Source: Rhineura floridana
Lineage: Eukaryota > Chordata > Lepidosauria > Squamata > Rhineuridae
Assembly: GCF_030035675.1 (NCBI RefSeq)
Contig: NC_084489.1
Span: forward strand, 76,040,270 to 76,104,269
DNA length: 64,000 bases
Direction of reading: 5' to 3'
Part shown: positions 9,080-21,309 of the stretch, in pieces
How the letters are laid out: each line of letters starts with the position of its first letter
Position numbering within the stretch: the first letter of the stretch is position 1
Notes under the pieces: generated by a model
Databases searched by the model: none
Seen by the model: only the letters and a program-made list of their open reading frames with translations
What the model was told of the DNA's origin: nothing
Made by a program: the position numbers and the translations under genes

Positions 9080-10865
9080 GTAAATTCAGGAATCCTGTGC
9101 TCTTTTTCATCTGCCCATTGGCTGCATTTAAAAAATAATATTATTGCCAGAAGCCAGCTCCTGATGGTGATTAAACATTTATTCTATCAGAAACATATTT
9201 CTGTATAATACCATTTTTTCTTGTCTAAAGAAATTAGAATAACATCCCACAGAATATTTGAAACTGGGTTTGGGGGGGAACCCCACAGTTTTCCACATAA
9301 ACACACGTAAAGTCTTGCCATATGACTTTATCTTCTATTGCATATATTTGGGGGGGGGAAGAAAAGCAATCATTCATCTTTACCTGAACATCATCACTTG
9401 AAGGAAAGATACTGGAGGTTATCTTGCCGGAAGCCTTGGCCCACAGCCAAGAAGTCTCTCCTAAATTCCACTTGAGTGCCTATGTTTCTCTCCGCTAGTG
9501 AAAGCTGAGATTAGAAGATTTGTGAAGGATGCTTTAAAATGTATTTTGGGACCAATTGCCCTATTTTGAACTTTCCAGACGATGCATAAATTGATCAAAA
9601 TTGTGAACACTGTCGAAGGGTGACTGGAATATTTTTTCCAGTTTTCATCTATGTATTTTATATACATGACGTGCTTTTCCCAATAGTGACTTTTTAGATA
9701 CCAGAGAAGAAAATAGATTACCAAGTGCTTCATAATACTGCAAGCAGAATGGAAGGTTCTCGATGTAAATATTCCAGGTCTATGGAGACATATTTACAGA
9801 GGTGGGTGTATTTTCAAGTATTTAGAACTCTTATAGGTCTGAGGAGTTGACATTCAAATAAAAATGTTTGTACTACCTGGTTATAGAAGAAAACCCAGAA
9901 ACAGTGGCTGTGAAAACATAATTACTGTCAATACACTGAAATTTACATTTTAGTTTCCTGTTAGGGTGGCTCTGTTTGGCAATTGCATATTTTGGTTGCA
10001 ATTAGACACTAATGAAATGGGGGATTTTGTACATCAGGCCCGTGACTGTTCATTAAGCTAATCTAATGAACCCTTTGGTCTGCATAGTTAAAAATAAAAA
10101 ATGCCTCATAGGATGGTTAAGTGGTCCCATACCTTCATCTTTAACTTTGACAGCTTCAGTGCAGAGCTGGGAGGCATCCTCAAACAGAAAAGTGCACCGC
10201 TCTCTAATGAGCTGGAAGAATCATACAACTTAAGCTAATGAATTTCTTATCCTCTTAGAGTGATAAAAAGTTTTCTGGAAGAATTCAAAAGATCATAGCA
10301 TTTTTTAAGTGGATTTGTACTTTCCATTCCAAAGAAGGGGAAGAAAATATCAACAATGGTTAAAATCCACGGCATAATTCTGAACGAACAATTCTGTGGC
10401 AATAACTTAACTAAAGCATGATTAGTCTGGGGGAAAGACTTCTTCTGTGATCTGTTCAAGACACCATGAAATGCTACAAGATGGCACAGACACAAATGCT
10501 CATCATGATGCTGAAAATATGTGAGTTCATTATAGAGTATGTCATACAGCCTACTGATTCTGCATTTCATAATATTGAGGGGGGCTGCTCTCTCACACAA
10601 ATGCACACATACTTATTTCCTTGGGCTGTAGACAGTTTTAGGATCCACCTTTTATAGGGCCAGTTTCCTTGTAAGGAAACAGGACTGATGACTTAAAATG
10701 TTTTATGACGAGTTGTAATGTATTTTGCAATATCTGTTTATTTATAGGTATTCAAAATGAGCAAATGAAACAGGCACCAAGACAGACTACCGCTGAATGG
10801 AAAATCATTAGCAAATTGACACTATGGAATTTGAACTCAATAGCCATTGAGAGTGGCTCACTAAC
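9080..10865. other. unclassified non-coding stretch
   Basis: No gene, RNA or repeat family recognised. The frames at 9461-9733 (minus) and 10247-10606 (minus) have no resemblance to known proteins. Confidence 0.35.
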
Positions 10866-10868
10866 TAT

Positions 10869-11213
10869 ATTTTATTTATTTATTTATTATTTGATTTATA
10901 TCCCGCCCTTCCTCCCAGCAGAAGCCCAGGGCGGCAAACAGAAATGCTAAAAACACTTTAAAACATCATAAAAACAGACCTTAAAATAAATTAAAACAAA
11001 ATGTTAAAAACATTTTTTTAAAAAGCTTTAAAAAAAAGATTAAAAACTTATTATAAAAAACATATTAAAAGCAATTCTAACACAGACGCAGACTGGGATA
11101 AGGTCTCAACTTAAAAGGCTTGTTGAAAGAGGAAAGTCTTCAAAAGGCGCCGAAAAGATAGCAGAGATGGCGCCTGCCTAATATTTAAGAGGAGGGAATT
11201 CCAGCTATAGGAA
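10869..11213 (-). mobile_element. L2-clade LINE 3' end
   Basis: Minus-strand tail with ATTTATTTATTTATT at its 3' end, then the CCCGCCCTTCCTCCCAGC segment, an A-rich 3' untranslated region, and the end of the ORF (GGCGCCGAAAAGATAGCAGAG, encoding the terminal LLSF...KTFLF region). The family resembles the 22.3-kb copy and, more distantly, the L2 copy ending at 48.06 kb. Truncated at its 5' side. Confidence 0.75.
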
Positions 11214-11219
11214 GTAATT

Positions 11220-12280
11220 GTCCCTCTTTTGGTGTCTGTTTATACTGTTGGTCTTGCTATGCCTGTTTATCATCAGTTTACACTATTTGCATACTGTCTA
11301 CTAGGGCTCCAACTTTGAATCAAGAATGTTACTATGCATTCTGCTGAAAAGGCACATAGCCTTGGATGTATTTTTGTCTCCTCTCTCTCCTTTGTTCTCC
11401 ATGAGTCCATTCCCAGGTTATATTGATTGTCTCCTTACAACGTTGCAAAAAAATGGCCCTTCCTGTCTCTCTCCCCTCCACACAAGGAGGCTGGTCTGAA
11501 GGGCAAAGTGGGGCATAGCCCTCCCAAGATTCTTACCCCCAACTCCCCCCCCAAAAAACCCTCCAAAGCCATAGGCCAGTCTTTCACTGACACCCACAGT
11601 AATATTAATATATTTCCACTGACTGAGAGGCTTTCTAGTAGAAGTAGATAGTCCTGCCCTCTGTCTCCTGGGAAGGAAACAGTTAAAAAACCAAGCATTA
11701 TGAGACACGGCTTTGCTAGGCATGTTCATTTCCTCCCTCCCTCCTCTTTTCTCTAGGTAGCTAATGGACTCACTCGCATATAAAAAAGACCCAGAAAATA
11801 AAACAGAGGGGAGAGAAGGCTTGTGTCCGCCCTTCCACAGCCAATCATTCTTCCTGTGCAAATGAAGCAACTGCATAGTTTCCCTGTCACCACAGCCTTC
11901 TCTTTCTCTGTAGTCTCCTGTGACATATTTTAGATTGTAAGTTACTTGGGGCAAGGACCTCTCCTTTGTAAAGCACCATGTGCATTGAAGGCCACATTTA
12001 AACAAATGAATAACCAATCATTCAGATTAACAGTATATAAATTTTTAATATGTGCATCTATAAAAACTGCAAACATCATCTTAAAAGAGACATCCTTGTC
12101 TCACACACAGGAGGAACACATGCAAGATTATGATTGTTACATCACGTGTGCATCTTTTTAAAAAACAAATATGCTTCTTGCTGCAGAAATACTGACATTA
12201 CCAATGTGCAAATGTAATAGATCCATTAATAAACAAAAACTCATATGATTAGTCAATTAAGTTATTAAATCAGGTTGCAG
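11220..12280. other. mostly unclassified; possible old LINE tail near 11.93-12.01 kb
   Basis: The 199-codon minus-strand frame (11418-12017) crosses low-complexity segments and resembles no family I know. At about 11933-12010 the sequence GATTGTAAGTTACTTGGGGC with a following AAGCACCATGTGCATTGA looks like the tail of an old L2/L3-type LINE or derived SINE. Confidence 0.3.
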
Positions 12281-12422
12281 CATTCCTGTTTACACTGTTG
12301 ATTTTCCTACGCACTTTTCATCACCAAGGGCTGCTGACTGGTTGTTCATGTTCCATACAGTCCACTGTAGGTAAGACAGTTACAATTGTTTCTCATTTTG
12401 CTTTTTGCTTTCATTTGTTTAG

Positions 12423-12525
12423 GGGGAAAACTTCACTCAGTAGCCAGTCAGGATATATAGATATCCACTTAGGCGACAAGTTCATGTACGGTGTGAAGCT
12501 GGCTCTTGCCCATGGATTTGTAATG
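12423..12525 (+). other. candidate host exon (weak)
   Basis: A pyrimidine-rich tract ending TTTGTTTAG precedes 103 bases that stay open in one frame and end ATG followed by GTAAGTAA, a strong 5' splice site. The peptide includes GYIDIHLGDKFMYGVKLALA, which has ordinary amino-acid composition and no repeat look. I do not recognise the protein and see no neighbouring exon, so chance is quite possible. Confidence 0.2.
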
Positions 12526-12987
12526 GTAAGTAATGTATTTGTTAATGTTTATGATGTAACAAGAAGTTCTGAAAGGAGGGGATCTCTACTGACTGTAAAA
12601 ATCCCCAGCCTTTTCAGAAAAAATGTGTGTTGGGGAAGGTCACACACCCTTTCCTGGGCAGCACACACTCTCCTCCACTCAGCCCGAGCCAAACTTCTGT
12701 GATCATTTTGGGGTGGGGTGGAGGGAAGGATCATGAGTTGCCAATTCCACCTCTTAAGCTAATTTTTGGAAGTTCTGGTGGACTTGGTTAGAGAGGACAG
12801 ATACATTTGTAGGTTTCCCCAAGTCTGCAGCACAAAGCCTCAAGTGAACCAGTGTACTCCCTCCCCACCAAAAAAATAGGATTGCGTGAATCAACTATTG
12901 CCACATGTCCATTACTGTAAGAAATGCCTCTTATGACTGCTTCATACAACTGGACTGACTTCAGTGATTCTGCTGCCTTCATCTATT

Positions 12988-12992
12988 GGCAA

Positions 12993-13089
<97 letters not shown>
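12988..13089. repeat. (CT)n(GT)n(GA)n compound microsatellite
   Basis: A CT tract, then a GT tract, then a GA tract. The CT and GA arms are complementary, so the block can fold into a hairpin with a GT loop. Open frames over it (poly Ser-Leu, Cys-Val, Arg-Glu) are artefacts. Confidence 0.95.
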
Positions 13090-13091
<2 letters not shown>

Positions 13092-13439
13092 CCAAGAACT
13101 GCAAATTCTGGAGATTTGCAGATTACAGATTGTCCAACTTAGATATGTACAATATACAACTAATTCGTTCCAGGTAGTTACAGATCTTTCTAGGTATCAG
13201 AATCATTCATACAGTCATCCCTTCTGTCTGACTACCCAGTCATCTGAATGGCACCCTCTCTTCTCACCTCAGGCTATGAAGAAGCTTTTCCAAAACATTC
13301 CTTTTTTATGCAACAGCATGAGGTAGTGATGGCCCATCAAGCTCAGATGCCTTCCGGGTGGGGGTGGCAAGAATAGGTACAGTCACAGAGAAGACATCAT
13401 TCAGTAGTTATTAATCAGGGGTCATGCTTTGTTTCACTC

Positions 13440-13650
13440 CTACAGACCATGGTCAGTGAGCCAAGAATAAACTTTGGCTGCAGATCATGGTTTGTTGGTG
13501 TGACACAAACCACTGAGTTAGAGATCATGCTTTGTTTCCTCCCAGCAGAATTAGGAAGGAGCAAAACAGCCCAGTTTGGCACACTCATGGTGAGCCATCA
13601 GCTATGGTTTCCCATGATGTGTGAACTGAGCCAACCAATCAACATATGTA
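13440..13650. repeat. possible old DNA-element remnant with CCATGGT motifs
   Basis: Several spaced GACCATGGT/ATCATGGTTTG motifs and a GTGTGAACTGAGCCAACC end resemble the AAACCATGGTTTAG segment at about 16190-16215. This suggests two old members of one family, but I could not define ends. Confidence 0.25.
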
Positions 13651-13659
13651 GTAAAGGTG

Positions 13660-14800
13660 AGAAAAGGGCTAAAATGTTATTTTACAATACTACCTTTTAA
13701 TATAGCCAAATCTCCTTTATGTGTGTGCATTTCTCTAGACTCGGTTCTGTAGATCAAAAGTAAACAGGAATAATTCTATTATACTATGAAATGTGATTGA
13801 TTCTGTTTTATAGTCAAACAGAACATACATTTTCACTGTTGTGCTCCAGCAGAATATCATCTTTTACCATATTTACCCCCACAGTCTTTCCCCAGCCCAA
13901 GCTAAACCGTCTTGATCACATCTGTCAAAATGGCAAAAGCCTTTGCAGAAGGAACAAAGGACTGCCCTTTTTAGTCATTGTGTCCTTTTGAAAAAAAAGA
14001 GAGAAGGGACCTCCGTAGGTAATTAATGCCCTGTGATTAGTTCTCTCTTTCAGGAGAGGAAAAGAGGAAAGAGAGGGAGGACCAATAGATCTCTTCACAT
14101 CTGTATGAGTGGAAGGGGGCAGGGGAAAGAGGGAGGACAAGGGGTGGGTCAGAGAGAGAATAAGCAGGCGGAGGTAGCCATGGCATTGACAGAGCCTGTC
14201 CATTCTCTTTGATAGGAGAAGATCAGAGGAAATAGCTTTTCCTATCGCTTTCCAACCTCCTTCCATAGAGGAATCCAATCAAGGAAATAATGGCTGGGCT
14301 GCAGTGCTCTCCCCCCCCCCCCCCGTTAAAAAGCTTTCAAAAGGAATCAAAGGAAACTCGTCTCCTTCCCTTTACATGAGAAGGCAAAGAAAGAGAAAAA
14401 TGTTTGTAGGAAGGGTGCAAAAGAAATGGAAAGACTTTTGATTCTTTTCCTTCTTCCTTTGCAGGAAGGAACGTTTCTGTCAAAGGAAGCCCATCCATGC
14501 AAAGGGAAGTGGAAAGGGGCACACAGAAAAGTTTCATAGTTAGTGGGATAGCATGAAAGTCACACATTTGCTGAATAAAGAGAAACTCAGAAACAAACCC
14601 AGTTCTCAAGAATGGAAAGAATTCAGGATGGGAGGGGAACACAAAACATAGGCCCATAACAACTCCTTCTGACGGGCATAGAAAAGGCCAAGCCATCCAC
14701 TTGAAGAAAGAAGGGGGGGGACTATGATTAAAAGACATGTTGGAGACATAAAAGAGGAATATTGCTTCTCAGTGCTCAAATTAGCATTACCAAATCCTTA
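13660..14800. other. unclassified non-coding stretch
   Basis: Purine-rich from about 13980 to 14160 and 14380 to 14720, with a poly-C run at about 14309-14324. The long minus-strand frames here follow base composition. No gene recognised. Confidence 0.35.
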
Positions 14801-14811
14801 CGTACTGAGGT

Positions 14812-15026
14812 TCTTACTGAACCTACTCAAGACATTTTTGTTTAAGAAGGCCTGCCCTGAGATGTAACTCAGTCGTTTATGGTATATTAATAGTATGTCT
14901 GTGGAAATGGTTTTATTATTTTTAGATCTTAATGTTGGGGCTTTTGGGGGGGTGTATTTTATTTCATTTTTATCTTGTTGTACACTGCTTCCATGGCTTC
15001 AGGCTGTGAAGCGATTTATAAAATAC
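14812..15026 (+). mobile_element. L2-clade LINE 3' end, old
   Basis: Contains the end of the coding region (CAAGACATTTTTGTTTAAGAAGGC-like, giving KTFLFKKA), then a T-rich 3' untranslated region with TTGTACACTGCTTCCATGG and GCGATTTATAAAATAC. This is the usual L2-clade tail order. Diverged. Confidence 0.6.
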
Positions 15027-15059
15027 ACATACACACACTCCATCATCATCACCACCACA

Positions 15060-16790
15060 TCCCACTTGGAGTGAGTTAAAGGAATGACCTTTGGTTCGCT
15101 CCTCCGCAGGCAGTCTGAGAAAATGACCGCTGACCTTTAACTCAATGGAGGCTCGGAAGAGGTCAGGAGGAATAACTCTCACCGCAATCTCTCTCGCCAC
15201 AGGGGTTTGAAAGCGGTGGGGGGGACCCCAAGAACCAAGGAGTGTGTGATCAGCAAAACTTTGAGCTATTTCTGAAGACAAAAAGTGAAGGAAGGTGATA
15301 TGTTTACCTGGGACAAAAAAATCACCTGTCATGGAGAAACAGACCAACCCTTTCCAAGCAAGAATATAACCTCAGCAAATCAGGAAAAGCAATCGGGAAA
15401 AAGACAAAGTGTGTTTGTGTGTGGGGAGACCCAGAATGTAGTTCAAAATCAGGGTGTTCCCCTCTGAGAAGAGATGAAATCAAGACTCCAAGCCATCAGC
15501 CACAATAGCTTTGCTTAAAGGAAACAGCTCAGAATTAAGTAGAGTGTGTTTGTTTGTTTTAATGAGTTGATCTTTCCCCCACCACTTACAAACGTCTTTG
15601 CATCAACTAAAGGGGAAATCTGGATTATTTGATGGGAAATTGTCATCAAGGGTATAGGAATTAAAACTTCAAATCTCCACCTATGTTTCTTTCTTTGTCT
15701 CGCAGGTGCCATACCGAAATCAACAGACAATGCTAGCTAGATGCTTATGAATGGAATTTTTCAAAAGACTATAGAATATACAACACCCCAGATCTTTCTC
15801 AATCAAACCACTAGCCTTATAAAGAGTTATTTCTGCCACACAGCTATAAAGGTTCCTGTCTTCATAGACAAGGCTTATAACCCTGCTCAGCAGCTAACAT
15901 CTAAGAGAAGCCATATCTTGATTTCAGCAAGGGTTTGATGTATCTGCCCATTAATTCATTCCCAGCCAGCTAAAGCACAGTGAAGGGCTCTTTAACCCCT
16001 TTCTTGATTATGCATTTGCACATCATCCTAAACCATGAAGCAGCAAGCCTTGCTCACACATCTCCCATCCTCTCCCTGTACAGATGAGGGGAAGAGTTTG
16101 GATGCGTTTGCTTTCACTGTTTATCCCAGCTGCACAGAAGGAAGCAAGAGGAAAGTGTTTGAGCCTAAGGCTTACTGTGGCTCATTCTTACTCATTGCAC
16201 TAAACCATGGTTTAGTGTGATGTGCAAACACAGCCAGTGTGAAGAATAGCAGAGACTTTGGCAGAGCTCTCCCATTCTGCACCTCAGTACAGTCCATCAT
16301 ATTTATAAGCCAAGGCAATGGACTAAACAGTTGAGTATATAGAAGGACACCGCCAAATCTCACAATAGGCTGAATGGAATTAATGAGATTTTTGCTTGTA
16401 TATTGGCTCTTAAAGGAAAAAGCAATCAAGCTGCATTATAGAGCATGTGCCTGTGGTCAGAGGTGAATCCTTGAGCTCCCAGACCTATTCATATCATGTA
16501 AGTTTTCTTGGAAAGTGGCATGAATCAGCTGCTTAAAATACATTTTAGCCCTATTCAGGCATGTTGTTCACATGGAAAGGCTATGTGCAATTGGGCAGAA
16601 GCTGTCTTCCCCCCCTCCATAACTCTGGCCATAATTCTCTATGAGCTGGAGAACAAACGAAGTCTGAAGTGGGGAGCCTCCAATGCTCATGGAGGCTACA
16701 TACACAATGCAGAACCTGGCCAAACTGAGACACAGCGAGTCTTTGAAAGCTTGTGTGAGATTGGTGTAAGGATCTTCTCCCCACCACCTC
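15060..16790. other. unclassified non-coding stretch
   Basis: No gene recognised. About 16185-16245 carries ACTAAACCATGGTTTAGTG, a short palindrome likely to be a DNA-element fragment. Confidence 0.3.
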
Positions 16791-16796
16791 ATGAGG

Positions 16797-16920
16797 GGAG
16801 CAGGGGTCTCCTCATAACTCTCAGCACCCTTAACAAACTACAGTTCCCAGGATTCTTTGGGGGAAGCCATGACTGGTTAAAGTGGCATAATACTGCTTTA
16901 ATCAGGCTAGATTGTGCTAA
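16797..16920. mobile_element. fragment of the CATACATTTAAAG element family
   Basis: CTTAACAAACTACAGTTCCC and GATTCTTTGGGGGAAGCCAT match the block seen at 8.34, 9.0 and 53.6 kb. The terminal inverted repeats are missing. Confidence 0.5.
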
Positions 16921-16924
16921 GTGA

Positions 16925-18590
16925 ATATCAGATTTAAGGTTGCACCAAGGGCTACTAGGGCAAAGAAATGGCAATGGCTGGCCCCGCACTAATAAATAAA
17001 TACACAGATACTTAAATAAGAAAGCCAACCATTACTTGGATTAGATCTTGAAGCAGGACACAAGGGTCCCTTGTGAATCAAAGAGCAGAAGTAAATAAAA
17101 AGAAGCACGGCAGTCCTTATATAAGGGACGCTAGAGAATAATTTTAGGAGGCACAGTAGTGGGTTTTTTTCCTAATGGACTAACGCATCTACTGAAGACC
17201 TTCTTTTAGATATTAAGAAAAGACTGACAGTTGCATGGAACGGTCAGAAAAGGAAATTTGTCCCTTTCTTCATCTATTGTTTCTCTTTTATTTTCTTCTT
17301 CTCTCTTCCCCATCTGGACTCATAATTAGCATTTGATTTCCACAATTTCCTGCAATCCTGCATGTTCTTTTCTGAAACAGCATGTGTTCTATCTTCATGG
17401 GAAATCAAAGTGGCACCATGTTTACATTTCAGCAATGTGTGTCACAGAAATTAATTTAGCCATACGTGCACAAAGACACCTTTGAAACTGAATGTGGGGG
17501 GAGAGAGAAACATTAAAAGGAAGTGCCCAGCTGCGCACTATCAACATAGCAAGGATAGACAAAGGAGAGCAGTAAGCGAATCTGGCAAACAAAAATGTAT
17601 AAAGAGTGCAGAGTGCCTTGTCCTGTAGTGGAGGGCCTCTGCTGCGTTTCTAAATCGGGAGTGATGAACCTTTCTTGCGTTTTCTAAGCAACCTTCTAAG
17701 GGCCACATGGCAGCGGTGGGCCATGCCGGAGGCAAAAGTGGACAGAGCAATACATGTGATTTTACCTTTGTGTAGTAGGCAAGTTTCTACGCACTCACAC
17801 ACCCCTCTCTGTCCTCTTTCCAGGCAAGCAAGAAGCATTATCAGAGTTTAAGGGCACATTTCAGCTAGGCAAAAACACTTGAGGGTGCAAAACAAGGCTG
17901 GTGAAGGGTGTGTCTCAGTAAGGTGAGTTTTTTTTGCCTGGAGAGAGGCCCAAGAGCCAGATAGAAAGTCCTGGAGGGGCACATCTGAGTCCTGGGCCTG
18001 AGGTTCCCCATCTCTGTTCTAAATGAACTGGTTAAGCATGTAAGCCAGAAACCCGTAGTTCAAATGTGACACTGGCCATAGACTGGGTGCCTTCAGTCTG
18101 TGTTACAGAATAGCATGGCCATGGCAATGATGATATATTGCTGAGACAGGTGACCCATTTTTTTTTTACACAGACATACATTCTGTGCAGAGTGGAGGAA
18201 GGGGTGGGCAGTTTGAGCTTGGCTTTGCAGAAGCTTCTTCTGCCTCATTTAAAATGGCCAATGAGAGGTTTGGGCCTGGCTACTTAAGTCAGAGGTGCTG
18301 CCTCCCTGAGACATTTCTCAGGCACCCACTCATGCTCCCAAGCATTGCAAATGGGTCAATCCCAGACACCTCGGTCTGGGGGAATGTTGACTAGGATTTC
18401 ACACACACGCTACTCCACATTGCAGTGCTGGAGAATAATTCTTTGTTTGCTGACTGGTTGCTTTAGTCAAATTTACCCAGTTTAGTCAATCTACTATGGC
18501 TTAAGTAGGTCACTGAGTGCTACAATACTCAGAGAGTCGGAGACAAGAGCGCTGCTTGAGGCACAACTGACTTGCCTAATGCCTACCCAA
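16925..18590. other. unclassified non-coding stretch
   Basis: No gene or repeat family recognised. Open frames are short and unrelated to known proteins. Confidence 0.3.
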
Positions 18591-18602
18591 GGCTTGGAGG
18601 GG

Positions 18603-19147
18603 CAGGGACGGCACCAAAGGGCAGCCAGGTCAGGCCCTGTCCGAGGGCCCCTGCGGCCCAGAGAGGCCCCTGAAGGGCTCCTCCTTAGGGTGTGGGGGTA
18701 GCGCTTCCCTTCTGTGATCTTGGCAGGGTCAATTTCCGACCCTGCCACAGATTGCAGAGACAGAGCTCCAGACCCCCAGACCATGCGGGCCCGCGGCACC
18801 CGCCAGCTCTCCACATACCTCTCCTCCCTTTCTGTGAATGCCCTGCATGCGCCACTGCCATCAGCCAAGATGGCAGCATAGGCTTCTATAAGAGGCTGGT
18901 GCCCTTACCACATCTTGATTGATGGCAGGCATGTGAGCGCACGCAGCGTAGTGCACATGTGTGCCATCAACAAGGATGGTGATGGAGGATCAGCCCCTTA
19001 GAGAAGCTTCCGCCGCCATCTTGGTTGGTGACAGTGCCCTGCATGCCCAGCACACAGGGCATTCACAGAAAGAGAAAAGAGGTAGGTGGAGCGGTCCTGC
19101 ACGGTCTGTGGGGGGGGACTAGAAGCAGGGGGCTGGCGCCGGCCCTG
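18603..19147. mobile_element. foldback hAT-like element, copy 2
   Basis: Termini CAGGGACGGCACCAAAGG and GGGCTGGCGCCGGCCCTG form an imperfect inverted repeat of the same type as at 23.4 and 28.7 kb. Inside, GCCATCAGCCAAGATGGCAG and later CGCCATCTTGGTTGGTGAC are opposed, and the AAAGGGAGGAGAGGTATGTGG-type segment is repeated inverted at 19.07-19.09 kb. No clear 8-bp duplication remains. Open frames on both strands (18494-18868, 18692-18922) are products of the GC-rich sequence. Confidence 0.65.
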
Positions 19148-19159
19148 GTAGGAGAAGTG

Positions 19160-20585
19160 GTGCTCACCAGCATGGAGCACAGATTTGCGGCTCAGAACCA
19201 GGGTGGCGTTACCCAGATGTCACATGGAGGAAGGTGTGGTGGTTTACCTGTGCCTCGTTAGCAATTTATCTCTTAGTTGCCACCAGCCCCAGTGGACGAT
19301 CAAGCCATTGCCCTGAAAGTGGGTGGATTTTATAGAGAAGGGAGTTCAAGACAGCTATGATTTTTACCTTTTATTTAAACTCTGAAGAACAGAATAGCAG
19401 CCTACACTGTTAATTTATTCAGTCATACTCACACAAGCTCATGACTGGGGACAAGAGGGGCAACCTCGTTGTGCAGCCTTATCCTGGTCCCACTGCTTTG
19501 TTTTCCACTGTACCCAGGTTTCTTGTCAGTCATTCTTTATACTGGACTCAGCTCTCTAGGGTAGAAAACGCCTTTCTGGTTGGTTGCCACAGATGGACTT
19601 CTTCCCCCATCCCATTAGCTGTGCCTCTGTGGCCAAAGTGTCCAGTGGACCTCTTGTCCTGGCTGCTGTTATGACAGCTCCTGTTGGTTTCTTCAGCTCC
19701 TGTTTCACAGGTAGCACAAAAACTTTTAATCTCTTTCTCAGCCTTGTTAAAGAAAAAAACATGCTTACCTGTCCACATCATATTTCCACACATACCATAA
19801 TTTTCGTAGACTGCCATCGTTCTGTAATCATGCTATGACGGCCTTCTAAATGTTGCAGGGTCATGGTGGCAATAACAGGCCAGCAAGTGGGCAAGGAAGA
19901 AAGGCAACCCAGCAGGCAGATGTGAGGGGTCAGGGGAAGGCGAGGCAGTGGGTGGGAGAGGAAGGCAAGATGACAGTAAAACGAGGCAATATGGTGGAAG
20001 TGGGCAGCAGTGGCAGGACAGTGGGGGTGGCCTGGGCAAGCAGTGGAAGAACAGGTCAGGCAGGCAGGCAAGGCTAGCCTCACCAGAAGAGTGCAAGTGG
20101 GTTGACAGTGGCCACCGCATGCACTAGTTTGGTGAGGGAGTAGGGGGATGCCTGGGGTTCCCATTCCTGGGGTTAAATGCTGGGGATGATATGTGAAGTG
20201 CACAGGGGCAGAAGCCCCTAGTTGTTACATTATTTCATAATTGCATTTGGTACTATCATCCTCAATAGTACGCTGCCCACACTGAAAGGGGATTTTGCAA
20301 TTTAAGGAATTCTAGTTTATTTTGCTGCAGCTACTTTAATTAGTAAATAAAGTTTTGTCATCCAGCATTTTGTATGTGTCTCTTCATTTTGAGTCCATGA
20401 TCAGTGCACATGAACCAGTTTTAGTACTGTGGGGAAGCTATAAAAATAACAGATTCTAATGGCAGAATCCTGCATCCTCACCTACAGGTCTGGGAGAGAT
20501 CTCCTAGGGAGGGAGCCTTGAAATTCTTGGAGCCTAGAAATGAACTGGAAAGAGTCTCCAACACACACATCCTGAGCTTCATGGG
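19160..20585. other. unclassified; G-rich stretch 19.85-20.1 kb
   Basis: No gene recognised. From about 19850 to 20110 the plus strand is rich in GGCAG/GGGCA repeats, giving opposed open frames on both strands. This may be part of an old GC-rich DNA element, but I could not find paired termini. Confidence 0.3.
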
Positions 20586-20593
20586 GCCTGGAC

Positions 20594-21301
20594 TACTGAT
20601 GGGGGGGGAAATTCAATTTGGTTTACGTTTAAATCTGACTTTTTCACATTTGCATTTTCCAAAACACTGTGCGAACCAAAACACAGCCATCCTTCAAAAT
20701 TTGTACTTATCCATATTTTGTGATGCAGTTGTCCAACCAAGCAATGTTTACAAAATGCATATATTAGCAGGAAATGTGCATAAAAATGAATACATTGGTG
20801 ACGAGGTGCGCCTGGCACCAACACTGTTATCTCTTCGGCGCCAGGTCAAGACTTTCCTCTTCTCCCAGGCATTTTAGCATGTGTTTTAAATTGTTTTTAT
20901 ATTGTTTTAAATGTTAAAATTGTGTTTTAAATTGTTTTTAAAATATGTGTTTTAAATTGTATATTTGTTTTAATGTTTTTGATTGCTGTAAACCGCCCAG
21001 AGAGCTTCAGCTATGGGGCGGTATACAAGTGCAATAAATAAATAAATAGATAAATAAATAATAAAACAATATCTAAAATACATTTGGAGAAAATGCTTGC
21101 AAAATATGTACATTAGACAAAACTGCATCCAAAAATATGTTTAGTAGGAGAAATTCACACTAAAATGCTGATGAATTTTCGTGAGGATTTGTTTTTCTTA
21201 AAAAAAAATAGCGAATTGTTGCAAAAATTTGGAGAACTGAATTTAAGAATGGAAAAATGAGAAACGGAAAGAGCCAAAACTGACAGATGTTTCCATCCCT
21301 A
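20594..21301 (+). mobile_element. non-autonomous hAT-type element, CATCCCTA family, copy 3, with L2 inside
   Basis: The left end includes TACTGATGGGGG and the right end TTTCCATCCCTA. The flanks GCCTGGAC (20586-20593) and ACCTGGAT (21302-21309) match at 6 of 8 positions, differing only by transitions. The interior matches the 8.4-kb copy on both sides of an inserted L2 tail. Confidence 0.78.
20802..21058 (+). mobile_element. L2-clade LINE 3' fragment nested in hAT-type element
   Basis: Begins at GACGAGGTGCGCCTGGC, coding for DEVRLAPTLLSF, runs through the stop codon and 3' untranslated region, and ends GGGGCGGTATACAAGTGC plus an AATAAATA tail. The first base is at almost the same place as the downstream side of the internal junction in the L2 copy at 57.66 kb. 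Confidence 0.85.
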
Positions 21302-21309
21302 ACCTGGAT

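Noticed and set aside
11418-12017. 199-codon minus-strand open frame
   Set aside because: No recognisable domain, glycine-rich run from a poly-C/A segment, and no start or splice context. Most likely chance.
12924-13177. Open frames over the CT/GT/GA tract
   Set aside because: Repeat-encoded Ser-Leu, Cys-Val and Arg-Glu runs.
18494-18922. Opposed GC-rich open frames of up to 124 codons
   Set aside because: They lie over a non-coding foldback hAT-like element and have no domain resemblance.
19848-20220. Possible further hAT element in the G-rich stretch
   Set aside because: No paired termini or flanking duplication could be found.
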